Below are positions 36,291 to 44,460 of a stretch of DNA of 64,000 bases, piece by piece. The stretch covers positions 1,116,001-1,180,000 of the forward strand of contig NC_016078.1 in assembly GCF_000230555.1 (NCBI RefSeq), read 5' to 3'. The notes under the pieces are model-generated. The model searched no databases and was not told where the DNA came from. It saw only the letters and a program-made list of their open reading frames with translations. Positions within the stretch are counted from its first letter, which is position 1. Each line of letters begins with the position of its first letter. Source of the DNA: Pelagibacterium halotolerans B2 (GTDB lineage Bacteria; Pseudomonadota; Alphaproteobacteria; Rhizobiales; Devosiaceae). The position numbers and the translations under genes were made by a program.

Positions 36291-36316
36291 ATTTATGTAC
36301 TTTCAAGTACATAAAT
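36291..36316. promoter_or_regulatory. 26-bp perfect palindromic operator upstream of tetR
   Basis: ATTTATGTACTT (36291-36302) and AAGTACATAAAT (36305-36316) are exact inverse complements around a TC centre. The size and AT-rich, two-fold symmetry fit a TetR-dimer operator. Binding by the adjacent regulator is inference. Confidence 0.7.
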
Positions 36317-36382
36317 GTATCCCTCACTTTTGCAGGTCTGTCAACATGGCGTTTGGCGGGGTGAAATTGCGTCTTTTGCGGG

Positions 36383-36405
36383 GGAGGGCGGCATGGCCGC
36401 CCTCC
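36383..36405 (-). terminator. GC-rich hairpin after the PQQ/ThuA operon
   Basis: GGAGGGCGGC (36383-36392) and GCCGCCCTCC (36396-36405) form a 10-bp stem with a 3-nt loop, 22 bp past the ThuA stop. There is no U-tract. It may terminate or protect the transcript end. Confidence 0.55.
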
Positions 36406-36427
36406 ACCTCAAGGCCGGCGATCGGTC

Positions 36428-37306
36428 CTATTCCTGACAGAACGGGGCCTTGCCCATCACGCCATCGACGCCACCCAGGACGTGCAACAGGAAGTTGTCG
36501 TCTTCGAGTATCTCATGGCTGTGACCGAGCGTAGTGGTCCAGGCGCGGCCACCGTCATAGTAGTGGCACCAGGTCACCGGATGGCCTTCCCCCATGCCGG
36601 GATGGGTGCTCGACTGGCTTTCCATGGTGTCTTCGTTGACCGAAACGAGAACGCGGATGTCGGAAAGCCGACGAGGATCAGGATACACATTGTACCATTC
36701 TTCCTCGATGAACCGCGTTCCGGTTTCCAGATGCGCAACCGACGGATCGGTTTCCGAATGCACGACAATTTCGGCCTCTTGGCGCGGGCCGTGGTTGAAC
36801 AACTGGCCACCGACCAGGCCCTCGAACCAGGTCCAGCTGTAGCTGGTGCCCATGACGTTGTGAACGCCCACGAATCCGCCGCCGCCCCGCACGTAAAGCA
36901 TGAGCTGGTGCTTGCCCAGGTCGGTCAGCGTCTCGCGTGTGGTCGAAAAGAAGACCACCGCGTCATTGCCGCGTATATTGCGGGCATTCTCGAAAAATTC
37001 GGGATCGTTCGATGAAGTGACTTCATAGCCCTGGGCCTCGAACAGTTCGGTCAGGGCTGCCACACCGGCAAGCTGGTTGTCATGAGCGGCCAGGCCCGGC
37101 GCGGCATAGTGATAGATCAGGACCTTGTAAGGCTCGCCGTTCTCATGAGAGATGCCGGTCCAGTCGTTATAGCAGCTGTCATCGATACTGCCGCACACAC
37201 CATATTTCTCGAAAGTGGTGTAGCTCTCGGGCATTTGGGCCTGCGCAGATCCCACCAATGCCGACAGGGCCAGTCCCGCCGGAACAATCAGTTTCAAGAC
37301 GTTCAT
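36428..37306 (-). CDS. Exported ThuA-domain protein
   Basis: The 292-residue protein has a signal peptide (cleavage near AQAQM) and a ThuA/DUF1080-associated glutamine-amidotransferase-like fold: KVLIYHYAAPGLAAH, DAVVFFSTTRETLT, YVRGGGGFVGVHNVMG and a late WTTTLGHSHE. ThuA proteins act on oxidised (3-keto) sugars such as 3-ketotrehalose. Most are cytoplasmic; this one is exported and has three Cys near its mature N-terminus and one near its C-terminus, which could form disulfides. A GGAGG site precedes the ATG at 37306. It is the last gene of the PQQ operon. Confidence 0.82.
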   Translation of the reverse strand: MNVLKLIVPAGLALSALVGSAQAQMPESYTTFEKYGVCGSIDDSCYNDWTGISHENGEPYKVLIYHYAAPGLAAHDNQLAGVAALTELFEAQGYEVTSSNDPEFFENARNIRGNDAVVFFSTTRETLTDLGKHQLMLYVRGGGGFVGVHNVMGTSYSWTWFEGLVGGQLFNHGPRQEAEIVVHSETDPSVAHLETGTRFIEEEWYNVYPDPRRLSDIRVLVSVNEDTMESQSSTHPGMGEGHPVTWCHYYDGGRAWTTTLGHSHEILEDDNFLLHVLGGVDGVMGKAPFCQE

Positions 37307-37409
37307 ATTTTCCTCCATTCAGGATGGGGATCAGGTCCCCGGTTTGTCCCCGGCCGGAAGCCGGGGCACATTTCGATATCTGCCGTCAGGCATCGCCTCC
37401 GTCAGATGG

Positions 37410-38627
37410 TCAGAATTCCTTTTCGGCCGAGAAGCCCACAATGAGATCGCCGTTCGACCACCCTTCGAGCGAAGCTGATGTTTCAAAGCCGCCACCTGGC
37501 TCGTAGGTGATTTCAGTACCGCCGCCGAACAGGGTGGTGGTGGTCGCGGCGACGTATTCCAGCCCTGCCCATGTCTCGAGTTCGAGTGTTTCGGTCAGCT
37601 CGGTCGTGAGAGTCAGCGTGCCTTCGATGTCGGCGTGGGTGGTCACGTCCTCGAAGGCGAGTTCGAGCTCCGCCTCCATGTCGGCATTAAGCTCGTAAGC
37701 CACGTCGACATTGATTCCGAGATCGGCGAAGTCGAGCGTTATGAACTCGATTTCGAAATCGATCGGTCCCTTCTCAAAGCCGATCCCGAAGGCGTGCTCA
37801 AACACATTTGTCGGCCAGTCATAGGCAAAGCCGTAAGCCGATTTGAGCAAGAGGTCGTCCAGTTCGACGCCGACCGAGGATACAAATTCCAGCTCATCAT
37901 TCTCAGCGACAAAGGCTGCGAAGAACTCGGTGGTATCGTATTCGATGAGCAGGTCGGCATAGAGCGCCCACTCGGCTGCCGCTCCGAGATCGATTATGTC
38001 GTAGATATTGTAAACGAGGCCGCCCGCTGTAGCCTCGATAGAGTCGCCCTCGTATTCGATGAAGCCCGCAAGCGTGCCATCGTCTTCGAGGTCTTCCAGC
38101 GCAATGCCGGCAACCAGCCCTTCGGCAATCAGCGACTCGAGCTGGATCACGTGACCACCCGGTCGTGAAACGGACAGATTGGAAAGTATATACTGATCGC
38201 GTCCGACCTGCGGCATCATGGTTGGCGCCAGCCCGGCAGTGAGGACCGTCGTGTCCCCGATCGTGACATAGGCCTCATCGACGATGATCGGACCGCCGAC
38301 CACGGCCGGGTCTTCCGGAGTGAACACCAGGACGGCCGATGCTGCGCCGATATCGCTTTGGGTAATGGCTTCGAACTGAAGCTCCCAATCGACTTCCGAG
38401 CTCGGCGTGCCAACCCCTGTCGCGCCATCGATCTCGTATTCGAATGCGTATTCGACAATGCCCGAAATCGACAGGCAGGTGTCATCGGACGACAGCGTCA
38501 ACCCCGATACGCCCAAGACGTTGCAGGTGTCCAGCGCGACGGTCTGGGCCGTAACGTCACTGGCAAAGGCCGACGTTGCGATGGCCAGTGCCGTCAGGCT
38601 CGTCGTGACGGTAAGTGCAAGTTTCAT
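37410..38627 (-). CDS. Porin-like outer-membrane beta-barrel protein
   Basis: The 405-residue protein has a signal peptide (cleavage near AFASD) and an acidic, alternating hydrophobic/polar sequence typical of beta strands, ending in Phe (SAEKEF) as outer-membrane barrels do. A Cys pair near the mature start (DTCNVLG ... DDTCLSISGIVEY) matches the layout of alphaproteobacterial Porin_2 proteins, though overall similarity is weak by eye. It lies between the PQQ dehydrogenase and ThuA genes, so it may let the operon's substrate through the outer membrane. Confidence 0.65.
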   Translation of the reverse strand: MKLALTVTTSLTALAIATSAFASDVTAQTVALDTCNVLGVSGLTLSSDDTCLSISGIVEYAFEYEIDGATGVGTPSSEVDWELQFEAITQSDIGAASAVLVFTPEDPAVVGGPIIVDEAYVTIGDTTVLTAGLAPTMMPQVGRDQYILSNLSVSRPGGHVIQLESLIAEGLVAGIALEDLEDDGTLAGFIEYEGDSIEATAGGLVYNIYDIIDLGAAAEWALYADLLIEYDTTEFFAAFVAENDELEFVSSVGVELDDLLLKSAYGFAYDWPTNVFEHAFGIGFEKGPIDFEIEFITLDFADLGINVDVAYELNADMEAELELAFEDVTTHADIEGTLTLTTELTETLELETWAGLEYVAATTTTLFGGGTEITYEPGGGFETSASLEGWSNGDLIVGFSAEKEF

Positions 38628-38859
38628 TGTTTGTCCTCCAGCCCATTTTCATGGGCCCCCTCTATGGAGCGCGTAGTGGCGACGCATCGGACAAAGCTCC
38701 GCTCCCCCGCCCATTTCACGGCAGGACAAGCATTGCATCCGACACAGATCCGCCCTCCGGTTCAGTCCGGTCTCCGGAGCGCTCCTCCCCAGGAACTGTG
38801 TTTCAGATCAAAAGAATGGATAGGTGCAAGATGGGGCCGGCCATGCCGGCCCCATACGC
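38628..38859 (-). other. Intercistronic region between PQQ dehydrogenase and porin-like gene
   Basis: No convincing gene is seen in these 232 bp. The part next to the dehydrogenase stop holds the 11-bp hairpin at 38831-38855. A CTCCGG/CCGGAG dyad lies further on. A separate promoter for the porin-like gene is possible but not identified. Confidence 0.5.
38831..38855 (-). terminator. Hairpin directly after the PQQ dehydrogenase gene
   Basis: ATGGGGCCGGC (38831-38841) and GCCGGCCCCAT (38845-38855) form a perfect 11-bp stem with a CAT loop, 4 bp beyond the stop codon. No U-tract follows, so RNA processing or partial termination is more likely than full termination. Confidence 0.6.
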
Positions 38860-40557
38860 TTACTCGGTTTCCGGCAGGGCAAAGACCATGATCGCATTGC
38901 CCGAACTCGGCCGGCTGATTTCCGGCAAGAGAGACGATGGCATGCTGGTCGACCAGGATGCGCCGCCGACACCGACCGGTACGGCGATATATTGCCGGCC
39001 ATCGACTTCATAGGAAGCCAGATAACCCTGTGGGGCCTGCTGAAGGCGGGTCTTCCAGAGGACTTCGCCCGTCTCCTCGTCAAAGGCGAAGAAGTTGCGG
39101 TCCCAATCACCCCCGAACACAAGGCCACCGGCGGTGGTCATGGTCGAAGTGTTGGCCGGAGAACGCATGACATGTTCCCACATCACCTCGCCGGTATCGA
39201 CATTGACTGCCGCAAACCGACCCATATTGTCGGGGCTGTTGGGATGCATGCCGCGCTGGCTGCCGCTGGTGCCGTTGCCACCGCCACCTTCGGCCATTTC
39301 GACCTCGGTGTGGATCATTCCCTCTTCGCAGTTGGTGTTCATCGGCACATAGACAGCACGGGTTTCCGGGCTGAACGACATGGCGCGCCAGCTGCGGAAG
39401 CCGGCCAGGCTCGGACAGCGTGCGCTGGGTTCGTTCAGAACCGGGAGCATGCCCTCACGGTAGTCGACAAATTCGGCTCCGTCGGTGTCGATCAGATCCT
39501 GCCAGCCCAGATCATAGGCGGCACGCGGCGAGCCGTCTTCCAGGCTGCCTTCCCACAGGATGGCCAGCTTGCCCATGTTGACATAGCGGCGCTCACCCTC
39601 GATCTCGATAATCATATGCTCGAAGGCTTCGTCGGCGTCCGTGCTTTCCCCTGGAACGTACTGGCGATACCACGCCAGTTCGCCGTTTTCCGGGCGAAGG
39701 GCAAGGACCGAGCTCGAATAGAGCGAGGGGCCGTCCTGACCGCGGCTGACCCGGGCCCAGGGCTTGGGCTGAGAAACGCCGATAAGGATCAGGTTTTGCT
39801 CGACGTCATAGGTCGCCGAGGTCCAGACATCTGCGCCGCCACGCAGGACATAGGGCGTGCCGCCCCAGCTGTCCTCGCCGACTTCGGCATCCTCGACGGT
39901 CACAAAGCGCCAGGATTCTTCGCCGGTCTCGGCATCGAACGCCACGACCGCACACTTGTCTTCGCTAAAACGGCTACAGCCCTGGAAGCCGATTATGACT
40001 TTGCCATCCGCAACGACAGGAGCGGCAGTGATGCGCTTTCCGCCCTCGTGATCAGCGACGACCGATTCCCAGACGACCTGACCGCTTGTGGCATCAAGAG
40101 CGACCAGCGAAGCGTCGGGAGTGCCGTAGTAGATCTTGTCCTCGAAGATCGCGAGGCCGCGGGTAATGCCGCCGGGGCGGAAATCCTCAGGCATCTCGCG
40201 GCGGTATTCCCAAAGCAGATCGCCCGTGGCACCGTCGAGAGCGTGCACAATGCCGCCAGGGCTGGCGATGTACATGACCCCGTCATAGATGAGCGGAGTG
40301 GTCTGCTGGGAACCGGGCTCCATTGCCCAACCCCAGGCGAGCTGCAGCTCATCGACATTGTCGGTGTTGATCTGATCGAGCGCCGAATGCCCCCAGCCTT
40401 CGGGCGAGTTGCGCCAATGGAGCCAATCGCCGGCGTCGGGGTTGTTGAGCGTTTCAGCGCTAACCGGGACATAGTCTTCGATTTGTGCCAGGGCAGGGGA
40501 AACGGTCACCAGGGCCGTTCCGAGTGCGAAGACACCAAGCAAGGTCTTCAGTTTCAT
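38860..40557 (-). CDS. PQQ-dependent dehydrogenase (divergent quinoprotein alcohol dehydrogenase)
   Basis: This 565-residue periplasmic quinoprotein has a signal peptide (cleavage near ALAQI) and repeated propeller motifs such as GVMYIASPGGIVHALDGATG and VALDATSGQVVWE. It oxidises an alcohol or sugar and passes electrons to cytochrome c. Unlike MxaF/XoxF/ExaA it lacks the vicinal CysCys (it has RPGGITRG, about 127-134), has GCSRFSEDKC (about 193-202) in the metal-Glu region, and Gln where the GTGN-type Asn ligand belongs (GVSQPKPW). A DAD motif (about 307-309) aligns with the catalytic Asp region. The start at 40557 gives the signal peptide. Confidence 0.88.
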   Translation of the reverse strand: MKLKTLLGVFALGTALVTVSPALAQIEDYVPVSAETLNNPDAGDWLHWRNSPEGWGHSALDQINTDNVDELQLAWGWAMEPGSQQTTPLIYDGVMYIASPGGIVHALDGATGDLLWEYRREMPEDFRPGGITRGLAIFEDKIYYGTPDASLVALDATSGQVVWESVVADHEGGKRITAAPVVADGKVIIGFQGCSRFSEDKCAVVAFDAETGEESWRFVTVEDAEVGEDSWGGTPYVLRGGADVWTSATYDVEQNLILIGVSQPKPWARVSRGQDGPSLYSSSVLALRPENGELAWYRQYVPGESTDADEAFEHMIIEIEGERRYVNMGKLAILWEGSLEDGSPRAAYDLGWQDLIDTDGAEFVDYREGMLPVLNEPSARCPSLAGFRSWRAMSFSPETRAVYVPMNTNCEEGMIHTEVEMAEGGGGNGTSGSQRGMHPNSPDNMGRFAAVNVDTGEVMWEHVMRSPANTSTMTTAGGLVFGGDWDRNFFAFDEETGEVLWKTRLQQAPQGYLASYEVDGRQYIAVPVGVGGASWSTSMPSSLLPEISRPSSGNAIMVFALPETE

Positions 40558-40600
40558 GCTCACCTCCATTTTTTGAGCAAAGATATCCTGTCCGCGGGAA

Positions 40601-41701
40601 TTATTTCCCGCGGGCCGGTAGTGGTGTTGAGTGGATCCGGCCGGCTGGGGCGTTTTCCTTGTAGAACTGGAGCTGGCGCGCGAAGGCTCCGATCATGACG
40701 TCTCTTGTCGCATTGCCATTGGTGAATTCTTCATGATCGGCCCAGAACGTGGTGTTCATGTTGAGCGTGCCGTTGGCACCCTGTCCGGTGTGTTCGACCT
40801 GCAGGCTGAAATGGCCGTCGAAACCACCATCATGAAGAATGTCGAAAACTTCCTGGAAGGGAATCATGCCCTTGCCGCTGTCTACGACCACGGAGCTCCA
40901 GCTTTCCGTGCGCGGATCGTAGTCGTAGGTCACATCCATGAGCGACATCGATTTGATGTAGGGCAGGGCGTAACGCAGATTGAGCTTCCAGCTCGAGAGC
41001 GGCCCATCCTTGAACATGTGACCGATGTCGAAGTTGAAACCAACGTAGGGCGGAAGTCCTTCGAGCACGTAGACCAGATCCCAGACCGAAGTGGAAATGT
41101 CGGGCTGACGGGTACGATTCCAGGTGTGGTACACTGAATTGACACCGGTCTCCTGGCCCAGTTCGGCCAGGCGCTGCATGTGGAGTTTCATGCCGTCCAG
41201 TTGGGCGATGATTTCATCGCCATAGGTGTCGGGTTCATAGGCGGTGGTGCCGACGCGGCAATATTCCACCCCGTTTTCGCCTGCAGTGCGGAAGATCGGT
41301 TCGACAAGCTGCTCTTCCCACCATCCGGTGGCTTCGGGATCGGTCGGAGGGGTAATCGCTGCGGTTATGCGCTTGCACTCCGAGCCCGTGCTGCGAATGC
41401 CCTCGATCATCGGAGCAAGGTTCTCGCCCACCAGTTCGGGCGGAACCAGGCCGCCTCTGCGCACGGGAATATCGGCCCAGTCGAAGCCGGCTTCAAGCGC
41501 GGCTTCACCGACTTTCACGCCAGTTCCATAAGGATCGGAAAGCGACTCGGCTTCGGTCACCACCCATTGCAGATGGCGCCCGAACATCGACCAGATCGGC
41601 TTGAAGGCCGCGGCATCCTGGGCGAACGCCCCTCTTACCGGCGCCAGCGAACTCGCGGCTGCCATCGCGGCCGCCGACTTAAGGAAGGTTCTGCGTTTCA
41701 T
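40601..41701 (-). CDS. Tat-exported xylose-isomerase-like TIM-barrel protein
   Basis: The 366-residue protein starts with a twin-arginine signal (MKRRTFLKS, cleavage near AFAQD). The body fits the AP-endonuclease-2/xylose-isomerase-like TIM barrel, with acid/His metal-type positions in GFNFDIGHMFKD, DVTYDYD and SLQVEHTGQG. Relatives act as sugar isomerases, epimerases or keto-sugar lyases. Tat export implies folding with a cofactor, probably a metal, before export. The GGAGG-led ATG at 41701 was chosen. Confidence 0.83.
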   Translation of the reverse strand: MKRRTFLKSAAAMAAASSLAPVRGAFAQDAAAFKPIWSMFGRHLQWVVTEAESLSDPYGTGVKVGEAALEAGFDWADIPVRRGGLVPPELVGENLAPMIEGIRSTGSECKRITAAITPPTDPEATGWWEEQLVEPIFRTAGENGVEYCRVGTTAYEPDTYGDEIIAQLDGMKLHMQRLAELGQETGVNSVYHTWNRTRQPDISTSVWDLVYVLEGLPPYVGFNFDIGHMFKDGPLSSWKLNLRYALPYIKSMSLMDVTYDYDPRTESWSSVVVDSGKGMIPFQEVFDILHDGGFDGHFSLQVEHTGQGANGTLNMNTTFWADHEEFTNGNATRDVMIGAFARQLQFYKENAPAGRIHSTPLPARGK

Positions 41702-41736
41702 ATTATTCTCCTCCATGAAAGACGCATTTTTCTGAG

Positions 41737-42558
41737 TTACAGGTCTTCGGCCCTCGCAATTTGCTTGAGCCGTCCTATCTCGGGGTCGCTATCGAGAACG
41801 TCGATCACCTGATCGAACGTGCCTCGCAGCATTTGATCGCTGGATCGGAGCGCGATGCCGAGGGACTGTGTCCCGGGGCGCAGGGGCTCCACCGTACCAA
41901 TGGCCGAATAGGCCGCGCCGTCGACCGCATTCGCTCCGGACAGGTATGGTGCCCAGATAATGGCGGCATCGATGGCCCCGTCCTCGAGCAGTTGCTCGGC
42001 GAGTTCGGGCCGGTCATAGGGCAGGCGCCGGGCGCCGGGCATTGCGCCGGTCGCGATGTAGCTGAGCAACTGGCCGTCGATCTGGGTATAGATGGGTGAA
42101 CCGATGGCCGCCCCTTCCGGCAATTCGTCGAGACTCCCATAGCCATCATTGGAAATCAGGACGTAGGGAGCCGTGAGGTATGGCGCGGTCGGAATCAGCC
42201 AATCGGGATAAAGGTATCCATCGATCAGTTTCGTCCCGACCATGCCGACACAGCTTTCGGAAAGGTGGACGAGGACATCGGGCCATATGCCTTCATGATC
42301 GAGCGCATCCATGTTCACGTCGAGAACCACGATTTTGGGCTCGAGCAGGAGGCTTTCAGCGATAATTTCTGCGACGCGACGATCAAGGTCCAGAGTGGGG
42401 CTATCGGGCAGAACGCACATCGGTAGGGTCTGCCCGAAGTCGGGGCGTGTTCGGTTGTAGAACTCCGGGGCGACAAAGGGCGCCTGGGCACTGGCCGAGG
42501 ACAGGTCAGCCCCGACAAGCGCTGCAATCGCCAAAGCAACAGGTAGACGCCGGATCAT
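41737..42558 (-). CDS. Quinoprotein-associated periplasmic binding protein (MoxJ/XoxJ-like)
   Basis: The 273-residue protein has a signal peptide (cleavage near SASAQA) and a family-3 solute-binding-like fold (LPMCVLPDSPTLDLDRRVAE ... LSESCVGMVGTK). Proteins of this kind next to a PQQ dehydrogenase and a cytochrome c are known as MoxJ/XoxJ and are thought to help activate the dehydrogenase. No ABC permease is nearby, which favours that role over transport. Similarity is at pattern level, so the name is tentative. Confidence 0.72.
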   Translation of the reverse strand: MIRRLPVALAIAALVGADLSSASAQAPFVAPEFYNRTRPDFGQTLPMCVLPDSPTLDLDRRVAEIIAESLLLEPKIVVLDVNMDALDHEGIWPDVLVHLSESCVGMVGTKLIDGYLYPDWLIPTAPYLTAPYVLISNDGYGSLDELPEGAAIGSPIYTQIDGQLLSYIATGAMPGARRLPYDRPELAEQLLEDGAIDAAIIWAPYLSGANAVDGAAYSAIGTVEPLRPGTQSLGIALRSSDQMLRGTFDQVIDVLDSDPEIGRLKQIARAEDL

Positions 42559-42588
42559 CGACAACCCTCCCCAGATCACCGTTCCGGA

Positions 42589-43017
42589 CTATTCGGACGC
42601 CAGAATTTCGATCTCGGACAGTACGGTTTCGTCAGCAGGCAATTCGCCCTCTTGGCCGGGCTCGATTCCGTTCACGGAAAGAATGTAGGCCATGATGTCG
42701 ACATAGGCCTGATCGCCCAGGGAGCCGCCCATTCCTGGCGGCATTGTCTGGCTGATCACATGAAATTTGTCGACGAGAGGAAAGCCGACCCAACTGAACT
42801 TGAAGGATGGGCCGCGCAGGTCAGGAGCATTGGAATCGACGCTTCGCAGATCCGTGCCATGACAGCCCGAACAATTGCTCTGGAAAGCTTCTTCGCCACG
42901 GGCGATCTGCTCCGCGCCGATTGCTCCGCTCGACAGCGTGTAATCCTGGGCATTTGCCGGACCGGCAACTGCGGAACCCAGAACGAATGCGAGCCCCACA
43001 AGTGCGCTTTTCTGCAT
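42589..43017 (-). CDS. Class I mono-heme cytochrome c
   Basis: The 142-residue protein has a signal peptide (cleavage near ANAQD), a heme site CSGCH (CxxCH) and the probable axial Met in QTMPPGMGG. It is likely the electron acceptor of the PQQ dehydrogenase (XoxG-like role), passing electrons to the terminal oxidase. AGGAGG stands 8 nt before the ATG at 43017. It is the first gene of the minus-strand operon. Confidence 0.9.
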   Translation of the reverse strand: MQKSALVGLAFVLGSAVAGPANAQDYTLSSGAIGAEQIARGEEAFQSNCSGCHGTDLRSVDSNAPDLRGPSFKFSWVGFPLVDKFHVISQTMPPGMGGSLGDQAYVDIMAYILSVNGIEPGQEGELPADETVLSEIEILASE

Positions 43018-43400
43018 CTGATGATCCTCCTGGTCGTTCGCCCTAGACATGGGCGCTGGCGGTTTATGTTTAGAGGCTCAAGAAGGTCATGAATAATGAA
43101 ACTTTGGATTCCAGATATGATGTTTTGGTTATATCGACGACGGTGGGCCATAACTATATGAGCACAATCAACGGGTCGCTCCGGTTAAAGTCCTTATTTT
43201 CCCATGAAAAATTCTATTCAGGGGCGGGAATCTCAATCTGTTATTACTTGCAGGTTATACCGTGAATACAGTTTTTCATTTTACCCGCCAGTTCCCCGCC
43301 TTTATGTGAAAGCCGCCAGCCCGCTATCCGGCGGGCATTGCAGACCAGCGTGTTGTTCCGCGGGAACGCCGCAATTTTATTGGCTTTTGGGAGGTTCAGT
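43018..43400. other. Divergent regulatory region between PQQ operon and TRAP operon
   Basis: No convincing gene lies in these 383 bp. The region is clearly more AT-rich than its surroundings, as expected for two divergent promoters. A CCCGC/GCGGG dyad (about 43319-43335) precedes the TRAP operon and could be an attenuator or operator. I could not fix -35/-10 boxes with confidence for either direction. Confidence 0.5.
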
Positions 43401-44450
43401 ATGAAAAGAAGTTACGCTACGGCTCTTGCCGGAATGAGCGCGCTGATCGCGTCGACAGCGATGACATTCCCCGCTTTCGCGCAGGCCGAATACACCTTCA
43501 CCCTGCATCACTTTCTGGGGCCGACGGCTCCGGCGCAGACGCAGATGCTCGAGCCCTGGGCCGAGCGTATCGAAGAAGCTTCCGATGGCCGCGTCGACAT
43601 TGAAATCTATCCCTCGATGTCGCTCGGCGGCACGCCGGCCGAACTGATCCGCCAGGCGCGCGATGGCGTCGTCGACATGATCTGGACCCTGAACGGCTAT
43701 TCGCCCGGGCTCTTCCCGCGCACTGAAGTGTTCGAACTGCCCAATGTCCACACCAACGATCCCATTGCCACAAATCTGGCGATCGCTGAGTTGTTCGATG
43801 AATATCTGGCCGAAGAACATGTGGGCGTTCAGGTGCTGTTCCAGCACGTCCACGCCGGACAGGCAATCCAGACAGTTGATACGCCGATCCATACCCCGGC
43901 GGATGTGGCGGGGCTCAATCTGCGTATCCCGACGCGCACCAGCGCGTGGGTCGTCGAGGCTCTGGGCGGCAACCCGGTTTCCATGCCGGTGCCCGATTTT
44001 CCGCAGGCGCTTTCGCGCGGCGTTGTCGACGGTGGGCTCATTCCCTGGGAAATCATTCCAGCCCAGCAGCTCCAGGATTTGACCGATTACCAGATCGAAC
44101 TGGCCGACAAGGGCCGTCTGGGTGCCAGCGTCTTCCAGGTCTCGATGAATCTCGACCGCTGGAATTCGCTGCCTGAGGATATCCAACAGATATTCCTCGA
44201 CAATTCGGGCGAAGACTGGCTGCGCGAAGTGGGCCAGATCTGGCGCGATATCGACGAGGCGGGCATCGCCATTGCCACCGAAGCGGGCAATGAGCACATC
44301 ACCCTGACCGAAGAGGAAAGCGCTGCCTTCATCGAGGCCGTCGAGCCCGTGATCGGCCGCTGGGTCGACGAAGTCGGCGGGCAGGGGTCAATCGATGCCC
44401 AGGCCATCGTCGATGCCGCTCGCGCTGCCATTGCTGAGAACGCTCAGTAG
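43401..44450 (+). CDS. TRAP transporter solute-binding protein (DctP family)
   Basis: The 349-residue protein has a signal peptide (cleavage near AFAQA) and the DctP pattern: LEPWAERIEEASDGRVDIEIYPSMSLGG, then LNLRIPTRTSAWVVEALGG with the Arg that usually grips the substrate carboxylate. It binds an organic acid for the TRAP permease encoded next. GGGAGG precedes the ATG at 43401. The ligand is unknown; sugar acids from the divergent periplasmic oxidation operon are a reasonable guess. Confidence 0.92.
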   Translation: MKRSYATALAGMSALIASTAMTFPAFAQAEYTFTLHHFLGPTAPAQTQMLEPWAERIEEASDGRVDIEIYPSMSLGGTPAELIRQARDGVVDMIWTLNGYSPGLFPRTEVFELPNVHTNDPIATNLAIAELFDEYLAEEHVGVQVLFQHVHAGQAIQTVDTPIHTPADVAGLNLRIPTRTSAWVVEALGGNPVSMPVPDFPQALSRGVVDGGLIPWEIIPAQQLQDLTDYQIELADKGRLGASVFQVSMNLDRWNSLPEDIQQIFLDNSGEDWLREVGQIWRDIDEAGIAIATEAGNEHITLTEEESAAFIEAVEPVIGRWVDEVGGQGSIDAQAIVDAARAAIAENAQ

Positions 44451-44460
44451 GGAGCTCCAA

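Noticed and set aside
38824-40698. Plus-strand 624-codon open frame
   Set aside because: It is antisense to the PQQ dehydrogenase, whose signal peptide and propeller motifs are clear. The antisense product shows no domain and reflects GC-rich codon bias.
43204-43404. 66-codon plus-strand frame in the PQQ/TRAP intergenic region
   Set aside because: It has no ribosome site, has an odd composition and runs into the DctP start. The region is better read as promoter DNA.
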